A stretch of 64,000 bases of DNA from Kurthia huakuii LAM0618 (GCF_000505545.1 NZ_AYTB01000007.1:372001-436000); one strand, 5' to 3'; shown: positions 17,921 through 26,897, counted from the stretch's first letter. Notes: generated by a model not told the origin, from the letters alone. Made by a program: numbers and translations.

Positions 17921-19501
17921 ATGCAATGTGATTGTGGCCATAAAAATGCAAGCGGCGCACAACTATGTGAACGCTGCGGGAAACCATTAACGACCGACCT
18001 AGATATGCGCTATGATGGCGCGGTTATTCGTTCAAAAACAAAAAAGAAAACATTCATCGATAAAATTTGGGCGCTGTTTGCGAATGTGAAGTTTGGCGTG
18101 TTATTAATTGTGTTAACGCTCGTTGCAGCGGCACTTGGTACATTGTTGCCGCAAGTGTTGTTTGTTGATACATCTAAGTTTGCGTCCGAACGTGAAGCGT
18201 ATACGGCAGGGTATGGTGTATTTGGTACGCTGTATTACGACATCGGTTTGGCGTATTTATACAATTCATGGTGGTTTCAAACGCTCGTGTTAGCGCTTGC
18301 TGCGTCGATTATTATTGCGAGTATTGACCGTGGCGTACCACTTTTTAAAACGCTTTACAATCAACATGTCGTCAAGCATGACAATTTTTTAAAGCGCCAA
18401 CGATTTACGCTAACGGTCAAAGCAGATGCGATGACGTTTGACGAGGCGACAGCTGTCTTAACGAAAAAACGTTACCGCGTGCGCACAGATGGCGATTCTT
18501 TGCTTGCTGAAAAGGGACGCTTTGCACGTTGGGGGCCGTATATTAATCATGTCGGCTTAATTATTTTTTTAAGCGGCATTATGTTGCGTCTTGTACCGGG
18601 CTTTTATGTCGACGAGGAAATGTGGGTGCGCGAAGGCGATACGACTGCCATTCCAGGAGCACCAGGGTATTATGTGAAAAATAATGAGTTTATATTAGAA
18701 ACATATGACGGTGAACGCGTAGAAGATGCTGTCAATTCAGTCGCTAAAAAATATGAAACGCAGGCGACGCTTTATAAGGGCGAGTTGTTAGCGGGGGATA
18801 CAGCGAACTTAGAACGAGTAAGCGATGTATCAATTGAAGTGAATCATCCAGCGAAGTTTGACGGCTATGCACTTTATCAAATGGATTATCGCCTTGATGA
18901 ATTAAAAACGATGACCTTTCAATTAAACGATAAAACGTCTGGGCGTTCTTTCGGCGATGTGACGATTGATTTAGCGAATCCACAACCACGTTATACGTTA
19001 AACGGTGGGGCGAGTGTAACATTAGACGGCTATTATCCAGATTTTGATGGCTTTGATGGGGACGGTGCGCCGCATACGAAGTCTCCAAATCCAAACAATC
19101 CAGCCTTTTTATTTACGATGTATACGCCAAAAACACCGCAAGGCGAAACGAGCTTCACCCAAATTCAAAAGACGACTGAACCACTAGGCGAAACGCGTTA
19201 TAAGATGACTTTTAAATCAGCCGAAACGCGTGATATTACCGGTCTTAAAGTGCGTAAAGATGTGACGATGCCGATTTTACTTGTTGGGGGCATTATCTTT
19301 ATGTGCGGCTTAATGATTGGTTCGTATATGAGCCATCGTCGCATCTGGGTGAAACAAACGGCACAAGGCTTTGTGCTCGCAGCCCATGCGAATAAAGCCG
19401 GTTTTGCGTTTAAAAAAGAGCTTCGTCATGTGAGCGAACAACTACATGTTAATGCGTTTCATGATAAGCAAGAAAAGGAAGGTGACGATGATGCTTCTTA
19501 G
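17921..19501 (+). CDS. resB: ResB, cytochrome c biogenesis protein
   Basis: With ResC forms the system II haem export and cytochrome c synthetase complex. 526 residues: an N-terminal zinc-ribbon-like CxC...CxxC (residues 2-21), transmembrane helices near residues 50-72, 115-135 and 205-225, a large extracytoplasmic domain, and a final helix near residue 450. The start among GTG 17912, ATG 17918 and ATG 17921 is set by GAGGTGAG; 17921 gives MQCDCGHK, as in homologues. It overlaps resC by 14 bases. Confidence 0.94.
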   Translation: MQCDCGHKNASGAQLCERCGKPLTTDLDMRYDGAVIRSKTKKKTFIDKIWALFANVKFGVLLIVLTLVAAALGTLLPQVLFVDTSKFASEREAYTAGYGVFGTLYYDIGLAYLYNSWWFQTLVLALAASIIIASIDRGVPLFKTLYNQHVVKHDNFLKRQRFTLTVKADAMTFDEATAVLTKKRYRVRTDGDSLLAEKGRFARWGPYINHVGLIIFLSGIMLRLVPGFYVDEEMWVREGDTTAIPGAPGYYVKNNEFILETYDGERVEDAVNSVAKKYETQATLYKGELLAGDTANLERVSDVSIEVNHPAKFDGYALYQMDYRLDELKTMTFQLNDKTSGRSFGDVTIDLANPQPRYTLNGGASVTLDGYYPDFDGFDGDGAPHTKSPNPNNPAFLFTMYTPKTPQGETSFTQIQKTTEPLGETRYKMTFKSAETRDITGLKVRKDVTMPILLVGGIIFMCGLMIGSYMSHRRIWVKQTAQGFVLAAHANKAGFAFKKELRHVSEQLHVNAFHDKQEKEGDDDAS

Positions 19502-20675
19502 CGTCAGTAGTACATTATTATTTACGGCCTTTTTATGTTATTTAGTCGCGACTTTATTATTTGGAGGAGCGGTGCATGATAAAAAGCAGCAACAGCAACG
19601 TTCGCATAAACGTTTTGCACTGTGGGCTGTCATCGTGACTGTTCTCGGATTTTTAGCGAATGTCGGTTATTTTTTAACGCGCTGGCTCTATACGGGACAC
19701 GTACCGCTAAGTAATATGTTTGAGTTTACGACGGCATTTGGGATGTTTATTGTCGGTGCATTTTTACTCTTGTATGCGCTCTACCGCGTCGCAGCGCTCG
19801 GCTTATTTGTGTTGCCTGTTGCCATTATTATTATTGCGTATGCCAGCATGTTTCCGAGTGAAGTCGAGCCGCTTATTCCGGCGCTTAAAAGTTATTGGCT
19901 TACGATTCACGTCTTAACGACAGTCATTGGTGAAGCGATTTTAGCAATTAGCGCTTTTAGTGGTCTCATTTATTTATTGAAAGTGATTGATTTGAAGAAG
20001 CGCTCGATGGAACGCTTTTGGCTAGAATTTATTATGTATACGCTCGTTGTCGTCATTGGTTTTGTGGCGGTCACGACGTACTTCAATATGACCGGCTACG
20101 AGGCGACGTATACCTATGTCGATAAAGAGGGGGAACAGGCGTCGATTACGTATGCCACACCACCGCTTATTGGTATGCATCAATATGAAGCACAAACGAC
20201 CGGCCATATGGAACCGCTTGCTGCAACACCGGCATGGATTAATGCGAAAAAACTGACGACCGTGATTTGGTCGGTGCTCGCTGGGACGTTGTTATACGGC
20301 GTGTTGCGTCTTGTGTTCCGCAAACGGTTGGCGGCAGTTTGTCAGCCATTCGTGCAAAAAACATCGCTGCCATTACTTGACGAAATGAGTTATCGCTCAG
20401 TATTAATCGGCTTCCCGGTATTTACGCTTGGCGCATTGATTTTTGCGATGATTTGGGCGCAGGAAGCTTGGAGCCGTATGTGGGGCTGGGATCCAAAAGA
20501 AGTATGGGCGCTCATTACGTGGCTGTACTACGCTTCATTTTTACATTTACGGCTGTCGCGCGGCTGGGAAGGCAAGCGTTCAGCATGGCTTGCGGTCGGC
20601 GGCTTTGCGATTATTATGTTTAATTTAATCGCTGTGAATTTAATTATTGCTGGTTTACACTCGTATGCGGAGTAG
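19488..20675 (+). CDS. resC: ResC, cytochrome c biogenesis protein
   Basis: Polytopic CcsA-family protein, 395 residues, about eight membrane helices. The tryptophan-rich haem-handling motif is present as EAWSRMWGWDPKEVWALITW near residue 330. A conserved His-containing helix (SYWLTIHVLTTVIGEA) lies near residue 140. Start ATG 19488 is preceded by AAAGGAAGGTGAC and lies inside resB, so translation is probably coupled. ResABC and the downstream ResDE regulators keep the B. subtilis order. Confidence 0.95.
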   Translation: MMLLSVSSTLLFTAFLCYLVATLLFGGAVHDKKQQQQRSHKRFALWAVIVTVLGFLANVGYFLTRWLYTGHVPLSNMFEFTTAFGMFIVGAFLLLYALYRVAALGLFVLPVAIIIIAYASMFPSEVEPLIPALKSYWLTIHVLTTVIGEAILAISAFSGLIYLLKVIDLKKRSMERFWLEFIMYTLVVVIGFVAVTTYFNMTGYEATYTYVDKEGEQASITYATPPLIGMHQYEAQTTGHMEPLAATPAWINAKKLTTVIWSVLAGTLLYGVLRLVFRKRLAAVCQPFVQKTSLPLLDEMSYRSVLIGFPVFTLGALIFAMIWAQEAWSRMWGWDPKEVWALITWLYYASFLHLRLSRGWEGKRSAWLAVGGFAIIMFNLIAVNLIIAGLHSYAE

Positions 20676-20747
20676 CCAACTTTCTTTCCTTTTCATTTTG
20701 AAAGGGTAATTGTACAATAGAAGTATCGCAATCTAGGAGGGATCAGC

Positions 20748-21467
20748 TTGGAAGAGCAAATCAGAATTTTAGTAGTAGACGATGAGGATCGCATTCGTCG
20801 TTTATTAAAAATGTATTTAGAACGAGAAGGGTACGAGGTCGATGAAGGTGAAAATGGTGTGCAAGCTGTTGAAATGGCTTCAACCCGTGATTACCATGCC
20901 ATCGTGTTAGATATTATGATGCCAGAAATGAATGGCTTAGAAGCATGCGCGGCCATTCGCGAAACCCAAGCGACGCCGATCGTGCTGTTAACAGCAAAAG
21001 GTGAAGAAGCAAACCGCGTTGAAGGTTTTGAAACGGGTGCGGACGATTACATTGTGAAACCATTTAGCCCACGTGAAGTCGTGCTGCGTATTAAAGCGAT
21101 TTTACGCCGTTCAGCGACCACTTCACCGATTTCAGCGACTGCCTCATCAAAAGATTTAGTCGTCTTTAAACATTTAACAATCGACCATGATGCGCACCGC
21201 GTGACAGCAGATGGTACCGAAGTGAACTTAACACCGAAAGAATATGAACTGCTTTACTTCTTAGCGAAAGCACCGGACAAAGTATTTGACCGCGAGCAGC
21301 TCTTAAAAGAAGTATGGCATTATGATTTCTTTGGCGATCTTCGTACAGTCGATACGCACGTTAAACGTTTACGTGAAAAGTTAAATCGCGTGTCAGAAAG
21401 CGCAGCGAAGATGATTGTTACCGTATGGGGCGTTGGCTATAAATTTGAGGTTGTAGATGAAGATTAA
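20748..21467 (+). CDS. resD: ResD, response regulator
   Basis: OmpR/PhoB-type regulator of respiration and anaerobic genes. 239 residues: receiver domain with the acidic pair DDED, phospho-acceptor Asp in VLDIMMPEMNG, Thr in LLTAKG and Lys in DYIVKPFSP; then a winged-helix output domain (LTPKEYELLYFLAKAP ... RTVDTHVKRLREKL). The start codon is TTG at 20748, fixed by TAGGAGGG. The 3' end overlaps resE by 11 bases. Confidence 0.96.
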   Translation: MEEQIRILVVDDEDRIRRLLKMYLEREGYEVDEGENGVQAVEMASTRDYHAIVLDIMMPEMNGLEACAAIRETQATPIVLLTAKGEEANRVEGFETGADDYIVKPFSPREVVLRIKAILRRSATTSPISATASSKDLVVFKHLTIDHDAHRVTADGTEVNLTPKEYELLYFLAKAPDKVFDREQLLKEVWHYDFFGDLRTVDTHVKRLREKLNRVSESAAKMIVTVWGVGYKFEVVDED

Positions 21468-23247
21468 CGTTTGGAATAGTATTGTCGGGAAGCTATGGGG
21501 AACCATATTGCTTCTCGTTTCATTTGTACTGTTTGTTTTTACGGTACTGATGCTTGAATTTCTAAACAACTACCATACACAACAAGCTGAAAAATCATTG
21601 AATCAAGAGGCGGCCGTCGTCGCGCGCATTATGGACGACCACCATTACTCATTAAAAGAAACAAAAAGCATTTTAGCGGATATTATTAGCGACGAAACAA
21701 ATGCGCTCGTTGCTGAAAAGCCTGGTGATGTGTTGATTTCATTGCAGTCTGGCGAAAACCAACAAGCGATTCGTGATGAAATTACACAGTCCGAGAGCTT
21801 AAATAAGGCATTTACGTCGAAGAGCCCGGTCATTAAAGAGATGATGTTGCCATCAGCGACTGATAAAAATAAAAAAGAATCGTATATCGTCATGGCATAC
21901 CCGATTGAAACGACGTCGGCTGAGCATGGCGTCATTTATATTTATCAAAGTCCCGATGCTATTCATCGTACGACTGAGGAAACGACGAAAATTGTCTTTT
22001 TATCGGCTGCGATTGCACTTGTGTTAACGACGTTGTTTTCATTTTTCCTGTCGTCGCGTATTACGCGCCCGCTGCGTAAAATGCGTCAAGCGGCGTTTGA
22101 TTTAGCGAAAGGGAAGTTTGATACGAAAGTGCCGATGTGGCAAAATGACGAAATCGGACAACTCGGCACGGCCTTCAACCAAATGGGGCGTCAGCTTAAA
22201 CATCACGTTGAAGTCATCAATCAAGAAAAAGAACAACTTTCAAGTATTTTGACGTCGATGACCGACGCGGTGATTACGTTTAATAAAGACCGCACTGTGT
22301 TGTTAAGCAATCCGCCGGCAGAGCTCTTACTGCAAGATTGGTTTATTAATAAAGGTGGCGATAGCGAAAAGCCGCTACCGATTGAAATGTATCATATGCT
22401 CGATCACGTGTTAGAACTAGAAGAGCAGTTGCAAGAAGAGCTTGAAATCGACGGCGTCTATTATATTATTTTGATTAGTCCACTCTACAGTGCAAGTGAT
22501 AAAGTGCGCGGCGCGGTGGCGGTCATTCGCGATCAGACAGAGGAGCATCGCCTTGAAAAACTGCGCTCAGATTTTATTGCCAATGTGTCGCATGAACTGC
22601 GTACGCCGATTTCGATGTTGCAAGGGTATGCAGAAGCAATTGTTGATGATATCGTTCAAGATGAAGAAGAGCAAAAAGAGATTATTCGTATCATTTATGA
22701 CGAATCACAACGGATGGGGCGTTTAGTCAATGATTTACTTGACTTAGCGCGTATGGAATCAGGCAATATTACGCTTTACGAAGACATCCGACCGATTAAT
22801 GCGACATTCGAGCGCATTACGCAAAAATTTGTCCAACGTGGTCGAGAAAAAGACATTGACGTGTCGTTTGAAACAGCCTTTAATCATGAGGCGACGCTTA
22901 TGATTGATGAGGACCGCATTGAACAAGTGTTAACGAACTTAATCGATAATGCCATTCGCCATACACCACATGGCGGTCATGTGAAAGTATTGGTCGACCA
23001 GCAAGTGAATTTTGCGCGTATTCGCGTGCAAGATGATGGTGCCGGCATTCCAAAAGAAGATTTGCCATATGTTTTTGAGCGCTTTTATAAAGCTGATAAA
23101 GCACGGACGCGTGGCAAAGCGGGAACAGGTCTTGGTCTAGCGATTGCCCGCAATATTGTCGAGGCACATAAAGGTCGTATTTTAGTAGAAAGTACGGTAG
23201 ATGTGGGTACGACATTTATGTTCTATTTACCATTAGAAGAAATGTAA
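21457..23247 (+). CDS. resE: ResE, sensor histidine kinase
   Basis: Membrane kinase partner of ResD. 596 residues: two membrane helices (about 10-35 and 175-200) flanking an extracytoplasmic sensor, HAMP domain (about 200-250), a PAS-like domain (about 255-355), the DHp domain with the phospho-His in FIANVSHELRTPISML, and the HATPase domain with N box (QVLTNLIDNAIRHTP), G1 (DDGAGIP) and G2 (GTGLGLAIA). Ends at a terminator; the sigX/rsiX and serA genes that follow in B. subtilis are absent. Confidence 0.95.
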   Translation: MKINVWNSIVGKLWGTILLLVSFVLFVFTVLMLEFLNNYHTQQAEKSLNQEAAVVARIMDDHHYSLKETKSILADIISDETNALVAEKPGDVLISLQSGENQQAIRDEITQSESLNKAFTSKSPVIKEMMLPSATDKNKKESYIVMAYPIETTSAEHGVIYIYQSPDAIHRTTEETTKIVFLSAAIALVLTTLFSFFLSSRITRPLRKMRQAAFDLAKGKFDTKVPMWQNDEIGQLGTAFNQMGRQLKHHVEVINQEKEQLSSILTSMTDAVITFNKDRTVLLSNPPAELLLQDWFINKGGDSEKPLPIEMYHMLDHVLELEEQLQEELEIDGVYYIILISPLYSASDKVRGAVAVIRDQTEEHRLEKLRSDFIANVSHELRTPISMLQGYAEAIVDDIVQDEEEQKEIIRIIYDESQRMGRLVNDLLDLARMESGNITLYEDIRPINATFERITQKFVQRGREKDIDVSFETAFNHEATLMIDEDRIEQVLTNLIDNAIRHTPHGGHVKVLVDQQVNFARIRVQDDGAGIPKEDLPYVFERFYKADKARTRGKAGTGLGLAIARNIVEAHKGRILVESTVDVGTTFMFYLPLEEM

Positions 23248-23251
23248 CAGA

Positions 23252-23280
23252 GGTAGGGACTCGCTCCCGCCTCTTTTTTC
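23252..23280 (+). terminator. resE terminator
   Basis: GAGGTAGGGA pairs with TCCCGCCTC around CTCGC, followed by six T. Confidence 0.85.
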
Positions 23281-23332
23281 TGGCTAAATTTAAGTCTTGA
23301 AAAATAATATCTCGAATTTAAAGTATTTACGC

Positions 23333-23361
23333 TTTACAAATGTTTCGTTGTTATGTATGAT
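23333..23361 (+). promoter_or_regulatory. ribU promoter
   Basis: TTTACA (23333-23338), 17-base spacer, TATGAT (23356-23361); the FMN aptamer begins about 20 bases downstream of the expected transcription start. Confidence 0.75.
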
Positions 23362-23388
23362 AAGGGTGTAAAAAAAATAATATGATTC

Positions 23389-23616
23389 ATCTTCGGGGCA
23401 GGGTGTAATTCCCGACCGGCGGTAAATAAACGATGTTGTTTAAAGCCCGCGAGCCGTAAAACGCTGATTCAGTGAGACTCTGGAGCCGACAGTATAGTCT
23501 GGATGGGAGAAGGTGAAGGTACAGCACTTAATCGAGTTTTTTCGCTATTAAGTCGCTTATTTGACGATGCCTTATTCTCCCTTATGTTGCGACTTGCACA
23601 TAAGGGTTTTCTTTTA
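23389..23616 (+). ncRNA. FMN riboswitch (RFN element) with terminator
   Basis: Conserved RFN blocks are all present in order: CTTCGGGGCAGGGT, ATTCCCGACCGGCGGT, AGCCCGCGAGC, ACTCTGGAGCCGACAGT and GGATGGGAGAAGGTGAA (aptamer about 23389-23517). The expression platform ends in a hairpin, CCCTTATG / CATAAGGG (23579-23606), with a T-rich tail. GGGAGAA at 23505-23511 in the aptamer can instead pair with TTCTCCC at 23575-23581, which overlaps the terminator's 5' arm by three C. That gives an antiterminator without FMN and termination with FMN. Confidence 0.95.
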
Positions 23617-23692
23617 TAACGGCAATGACAAGTAACGAAGCTGATCCTTTCCTTTTTGTGAAGTGAATCGCACAAAAGGAGTGCTTTGACAC

Positions 23693-24277
23693 ATGAAAAA
23701 CACGAAATTACAAAAGATGACAGCTGTTGGGATGCTGTCAGCAATCGCAGCATTACTAATGTTGTTCCAATTCCCACTACCACCGTTTCCTGCATTTTTG
23801 CAAATTGACTTTAGTGACGTGCCCGCATTACTTGCAACCGTGACATTAGGTCCAGTCGCAGGCATTGGCGTTGCATTTTTCAAAAACGTCATCAACTGGT
23901 TTATGCAAGGAAGTCCAACAGGTGTGCCAGTCGGACATATTGCGAACTTTGTAACAACGTTATTATTCATTATGCCAGTGTACTTTATCCAACGCCGTAT
24001 AAAATCGAAAAAAGGATTAACATTCGGTTTGGTCGCTGGTACGCTGACAATGGCAATCGGAATGAGCTTACTTAATTACTTCGTCTTTATGCCAATGTAT
24101 AACTATTTCTTAAATATCCCTGTTGAAACAGGTGCGTTACTCGTAAAATCAATCGCTATCGGGATTTTACCGTTTAACATTTTAAAAGGAGCTATCCTAA
24201 CAGCTGTTGTTATCGTGCTCTTTAAAGTATTGCACGTTTGGATTGAAAAACAGCAACGTGTCCATTTAGGAAAATAA
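23693..24277 (+). CDS. ribU: RibU, riboflavin transporter (ECF substrate-binding subunit)
   Basis: Substrate-specific membrane subunit of an energy-coupling-factor transporter that takes up riboflavin. 194 residues with about six membrane helices and the family segments FPLPPFPAFLQIDFSDVPALL and FFKNVINWFMQGS. The EcfAA'T energising module is not in the window. The upstream FMN riboswitch confirms the substrate. Since ribD/E/AB/H are missing from their usual place, uptake may be the main source of riboflavin; this is inference. Confidence 0.96.
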   Translation: MKNTKLQKMTAVGMLSAIAALLMLFQFPLPPFPAFLQIDFSDVPALLATVTLGPVAGIGVAFFKNVINWFMQGSPTGVPVGHIANFVTTLLFIMPVYFIQRRIKSKKGLTFGLVAGTLTMAIGMSLLNYFVFMPMYNYFLNIPVETGALLVKSIAIGILPFNILKGAILTAVVIVLFKVLHVWIEKQQRVHLGK

Positions 24278-24278
24278 G

Positions 24279-24317
24279 TAAAAACGAGAGCCGTCATACG
24301 TACGGCTCTCGTTTTTT
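24279..24317 (+). terminator. ribU terminator
   Basis: AAAACGAGAGCCGT and ACGGCTCTCGTTTT, symmetric, followed by T run. Confidence 0.9.
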
Positions 24318-24335
24318 ATATCATGGAGGTTGGAT

Positions 24336-24554
24336 ATGCTAACAGTTATACGTTATCTACTGCTTGCCACACTCATTGCGATTATTGTTGTCGATGTCAT
24401 CGTGACCGAGCCGATTCTTAGCGATACAATTGAATGGCTTGTCATCATTGTGTTAGTGTTTTTAACGGTTCAATTGTGGCTGCGACGCTACCGGATTATC
24501 GCGCTCGTTTTTATGAGCTTGGCGACACTTATTTTTTTACTAATCGTACGTTAA
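24336..24554 (+). CDS. Small hypothetical membrane protein
   Basis: A 72-residue hydrophobic protein with two to three predicted membrane helices (about residues 3-20, 28-43 and 52-70) separated by short charged turns (RRYR). ATG 24336 follows ATGGAGG; an in-frame TTG at 24330 is too close to that site. I recognise no family. It stands alone between the ribU terminator and the 123-bp repeat. Confidence 0.7.
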   Translation: MLTVIRYLLLATLIAIIVVDVIVTEPILSDTIEWLVIIVLVFLTVQLWLRRYRIIALVFMSLATLIFLLIVR

Positions 24555-24560
24555 AAGAGT

Positions 24561-24683
24561 CTGGGACATATGTGTAACAACACCCTCTCAGATGAGCATA
24601 AGAAAAACCGGAATCGCGCTGTGTCGCGGTTCCGGTTTTTTGTTGCGAACGCTAAAAAAGGAAAATGACATGTTTTGTCCCAG
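24561..24683. repeat. 123-bp dispersed element, copy 1
   Basis: Ends are CTGGGACA (24561) and TGTCCCAG (24676-24683), perfect 8-base inverted repeats. The centre holds a hairpin AAAAACCGGAATCGCG / CGCGGTTCCGGTTTTT that would terminate transcription from both sides. A copy of the same length lies inverted at 35529-35651, differing at about 15 of 123 positions by eye. No coding frame. Confidence 0.85.
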
Positions 24684-24692
24684 CTTCTTTTG

Positions 24693-25250
24693 TTAAGATG
24701 CGACTTTTGTTTCAAGTAAACGAATTTTAACTAAACGTTCGCGTACAATCGCACCAACCCAACCGGCGATAACGGCTTTTAGTAACCCAACGATAATAAA
24801 TGGAGCAGTGCCCGATAAGACGGCTTTCATCCATGTTAAATCGGCGAGTACTTTCAACCATGCGGTACCGAATGCGAGCGTAATAAACATCCCTAAAATA
24901 TTGGCGATAATGGCTTGTGTTTTTGAATACCCAAACGTTTCGAAATACAATCCCATACCAATTGCTTGTACGAGGAAGCCAGCAATATAGCCACCTGTTG
25001 GGCCTAAAATAATGCCGATACCACCTGTCATGCCGCTGAAAACAGGTAACCCGATTGCGCCTAGTAATATGTATAATAATACTGATAATGTTCCGTAACG
25101 TAAGCCAAGCACAGTCACCGCTAACCCGACAGCTAATGTTTGGCCGGTAATCGGAATCAATGGTAATGGAATCGTGATTTGCGCGAAAATCGCAATAATT
25201 GCGGCGAATAGCGCAGAGACAATCCACATTTTTAATTTGTTATGTTGCAT
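24693..25250 (-). CDS. bioY: BioY, biotin transporter
   Basis: Biotin-specific S component of an ECF transporter, 185 residues, six membrane helices. Family features include PLPLIPITGQTLAVGLAV, GLPVFSGMTGGIGIILGPTGGYIAGF and the C-terminal AWLKVLADLTWMKAVLSG. ATG 25250 is used; GTG 25259 lies inside the RBS region (GAAGGGGTG). The promoter overlaps a BirA-type operator, so transcription should fall when biotin is plentiful. No bio synthesis genes are in the window. Confidence 0.95.
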   Translation of the reverse strand: MQHNKLKMWIVSALFAAIIAIFAQITIPLPLIPITGQTLAVGLAVTVLGLRYGTLSVLLYILLGAIGLPVFSGMTGGIGIILGPTGGYIAGFLVQAIGMGLYFETFGYSKTQAIIANILGMFITLAFGTAWLKVLADLTWMKAVLSGTAPFIIVGLLKAVIAGWVGAIVRERLVKIRLLETKVAS

Positions 25251-25280
25251 AAACGACACCCCTTCGTTCTAATTGTTTTT

Positions 25281-25309
25281 ATCATAGCGAAAGTAGGGTT
25301 TTAAGTCAA
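25281..25309 (-). promoter_or_regulatory. bioY promoter
   Basis: On the minus strand TTGACT (25309-25304), a 17-base spacer, and TATGAT (25286-25281). Confidence 0.8.
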
Positions 25310-25332
25310 CTTATTTTTATTTTAGTTTACCT
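25302..25332. promoter_or_regulatory. BirA-type operator at bioY
   Basis: Inverted arms TAAGTTGACTT (minus strand) and TTAGTTTACCT (plus strand) separated by 9-10 AT bases, the layout of biotin-repressor sites in Bacillales. It covers the -35 of bioY. Confidence 0.6.
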
Positions 25333-25336
25333 ATTA

Positions 25337-25364
25337 AAAACACTTCCGGTGAAGGAAGTGTTTT
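25337..25364 (-). terminator. Terminator of the LysR gene
   Basis: AACACTTCC / GGAAGTGTT around GGTGA with T run on the minus strand. Confidence 0.75.
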
Positions 25365-25367
25365 ACA

Positions 25368-26258
25368 TTACGATTGTTGTTCTTTATTAAAGTAATCGAA
25401 AATAAATTGCTGGAACGCTTGAGCAGCTGGTGATAAATAGCGTCCTTCAGACCAAGCCATACCGATTACGCGCTCTGCGGTCATGCCGGTAATATGAAGT
25501 TTTGAAATGCCTTTTTGATTGATTTCAAGACCGTCTGGCAAAATGGATACGCCTAGTCCGGCGATGACAAAGCCGGCAACGGTCGATACTTCATCGCCTT
25601 CAAATGTAATGGTCGGCTCGAAGTTAGCTTGTTCAAATAGTGCATCGGCTTGTAAGCGCAGTGCATAACCGGGCTTCATTAAAATGAACGCTTCATCGGC
25701 TAATTCATGAATTGCAATGCTCGTGCGTTTAGATAATGGATGCTCGCTTGGGACGATTGCAAAGAGTTCATCGCGCCACAATTCCGTCCAAAGAATAGGT
25801 TTAGGCACGTCCATTTTAGCCATCAAGCATAAATCTAAATCACCTGATAACAAATGCTTTAATTGTAAATGTGTGTAGTTTTGTTTTAATGAAAAGTGAA
25901 TGTCTGGATGGTTCTTTCTAAAGAGACGAATTAAGTCTGGTACGATATTTGTACCAAGCGTGTGTAAAAAGCCAAGTGAAATTTCGCCATGATTCGGATC
26001 AACAAGTTGCTGTAATTCCTTTAGCCCTAATTGATATTCATTCAAAATGCGCTCGACGCGACGCTCAAATAACTCACCGTAGCGATTCAAATGAATGGAG
26101 CGACCTTGTCGTTCAAACAGTGGGACGCCAAGCTCATCCTCTAATCTCGCAATCGAGCGGCTAAGCGCTGGCTGAGAAATCGATAATTTTTCAGCGGCCT
26201 TCGTCATATGCTGAATTTTTGCGAGCATTTGAAAATACTCAAGTTGTTGCCATTCCAC
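25368..26258 (-). CDS. LysR-family transcriptional regulator
   Basis: 296 residues: N-terminal winged helix (MEWQQLEYFQMLAKIQHMTKAAEKLSISQPALSRSIARLEDELG), a linker helix, and a periplasmic-binding-like effector domain from about residue 90. Target and inducer are unknown. LysR regulators often control a divergent neighbour; here the divergent side faces the phosphoesterase gene on the same strand, so no obvious partner exists. Confidence 0.92.
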   Translation of the reverse strand: MEWQQLEYFQMLAKIQHMTKAAEKLSISQPALSRSIARLEDELGVPLFERQGRSIHLNRYGELFERRVERILNEYQLGLKELQQLVDPNHGEISLGFLHTLGTNIVPDLIRLFRKNHPDIHFSLKQNYTHLQLKHLLSGDLDLCLMAKMDVPKPILWTELWRDELFAIVPSEHPLSKRTSIAIHELADEAFILMKPGYALRLQADALFEQANFEPTITFEGDEVSTVAGFVIAGLGVSILPDGLEINQKGISKLHITGMTAERVIGMAWSEGRYLSPAAQAFQQFIFDYFNKEQQS

Positions 26259-26318
26259 AAAATTACCTCCATATGAAGCTTGTTGTTACTATCATGATAT
26301 GGAAACTACTACGAGAAA

Positions 26319-26897
26319 TCAAGCTTTCATGAATGTCACCGTACGTGCTACCGAATCGTATAGTACCCATTCTCTATTATCGACAACAGAACCGACATTA
26401 ATACCGTATTTCTTCTTTTTTAAGACGATTGGTGTACCAAACGTTATTTTTTTCGCACGTTGTTTCCGGTAAAGCATCGAATCATGGCTATGACCGAAAA
26501 AAACGAGTGTATCAGCGGCTGAATGTGTCGCAATCGGTTGCCAAGCGCGCGTCCAGTCAAACTGATGACCGTGAATTAGGCGCGCACCATCAATGTGCAT
26601 TTCTTGTGGTAAATGATTGTAACGTGTTAAACCGGTGGCGCGCATAATCCGTTCCTCTTGATTGCCGCGAATAGATGGGAACGTGAGAAGTTGTTCAAAG
26701 GCCGGTGGATTGAGCTGTGCTTCGGCAAGCGTGAGCGGGGCGCTTAATTTAGCGACTTTCTTTTTGCCGATTGTACATTCAAATAAATCGCCCATGCCTA
26801 TAATCATTGGCGTTTCTTCCATTGAATAGATTTGTTTGAAAACAGCTTCTAAGTCATCGATGTTAGAATGAATATCGCCGATTAGGGCATATTTCAT
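26319..26897 (-). CDS. Calcineurin-like metallophosphoesterase
   Basis: 192 residues with the metal-binding blocks of the family: GDIHSN, GMGDLFE, GNQEER, HGHQFD and GHSHD. Resembles YfcE/MJ0936-type phosphodiesterases in size. The expected His in the GNH block is replaced by Gln (GNQEE), a departure from the canonical catalytic motif. It is divergent from the NlpC/P60 gene. Substrate unknown. Confidence 0.86.
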   Translation of the reverse strand: MKYALIGDIHSNIDDLEAVFKQIYSMEETPMIIGMGDLFECTIGKKKVAKLSAPLTLAEAQLNPPAFEQLLTFPSIRGNQEERIMRATGLTRYNHLPQEMHIDGARLIHGHQFDWTRAWQPIATHSAADTLVFFGHSHDSMLYRKQRAKKITFGTPIVLKKKKYGINVGSVVDNREWVLYDSVARTVTFMKA

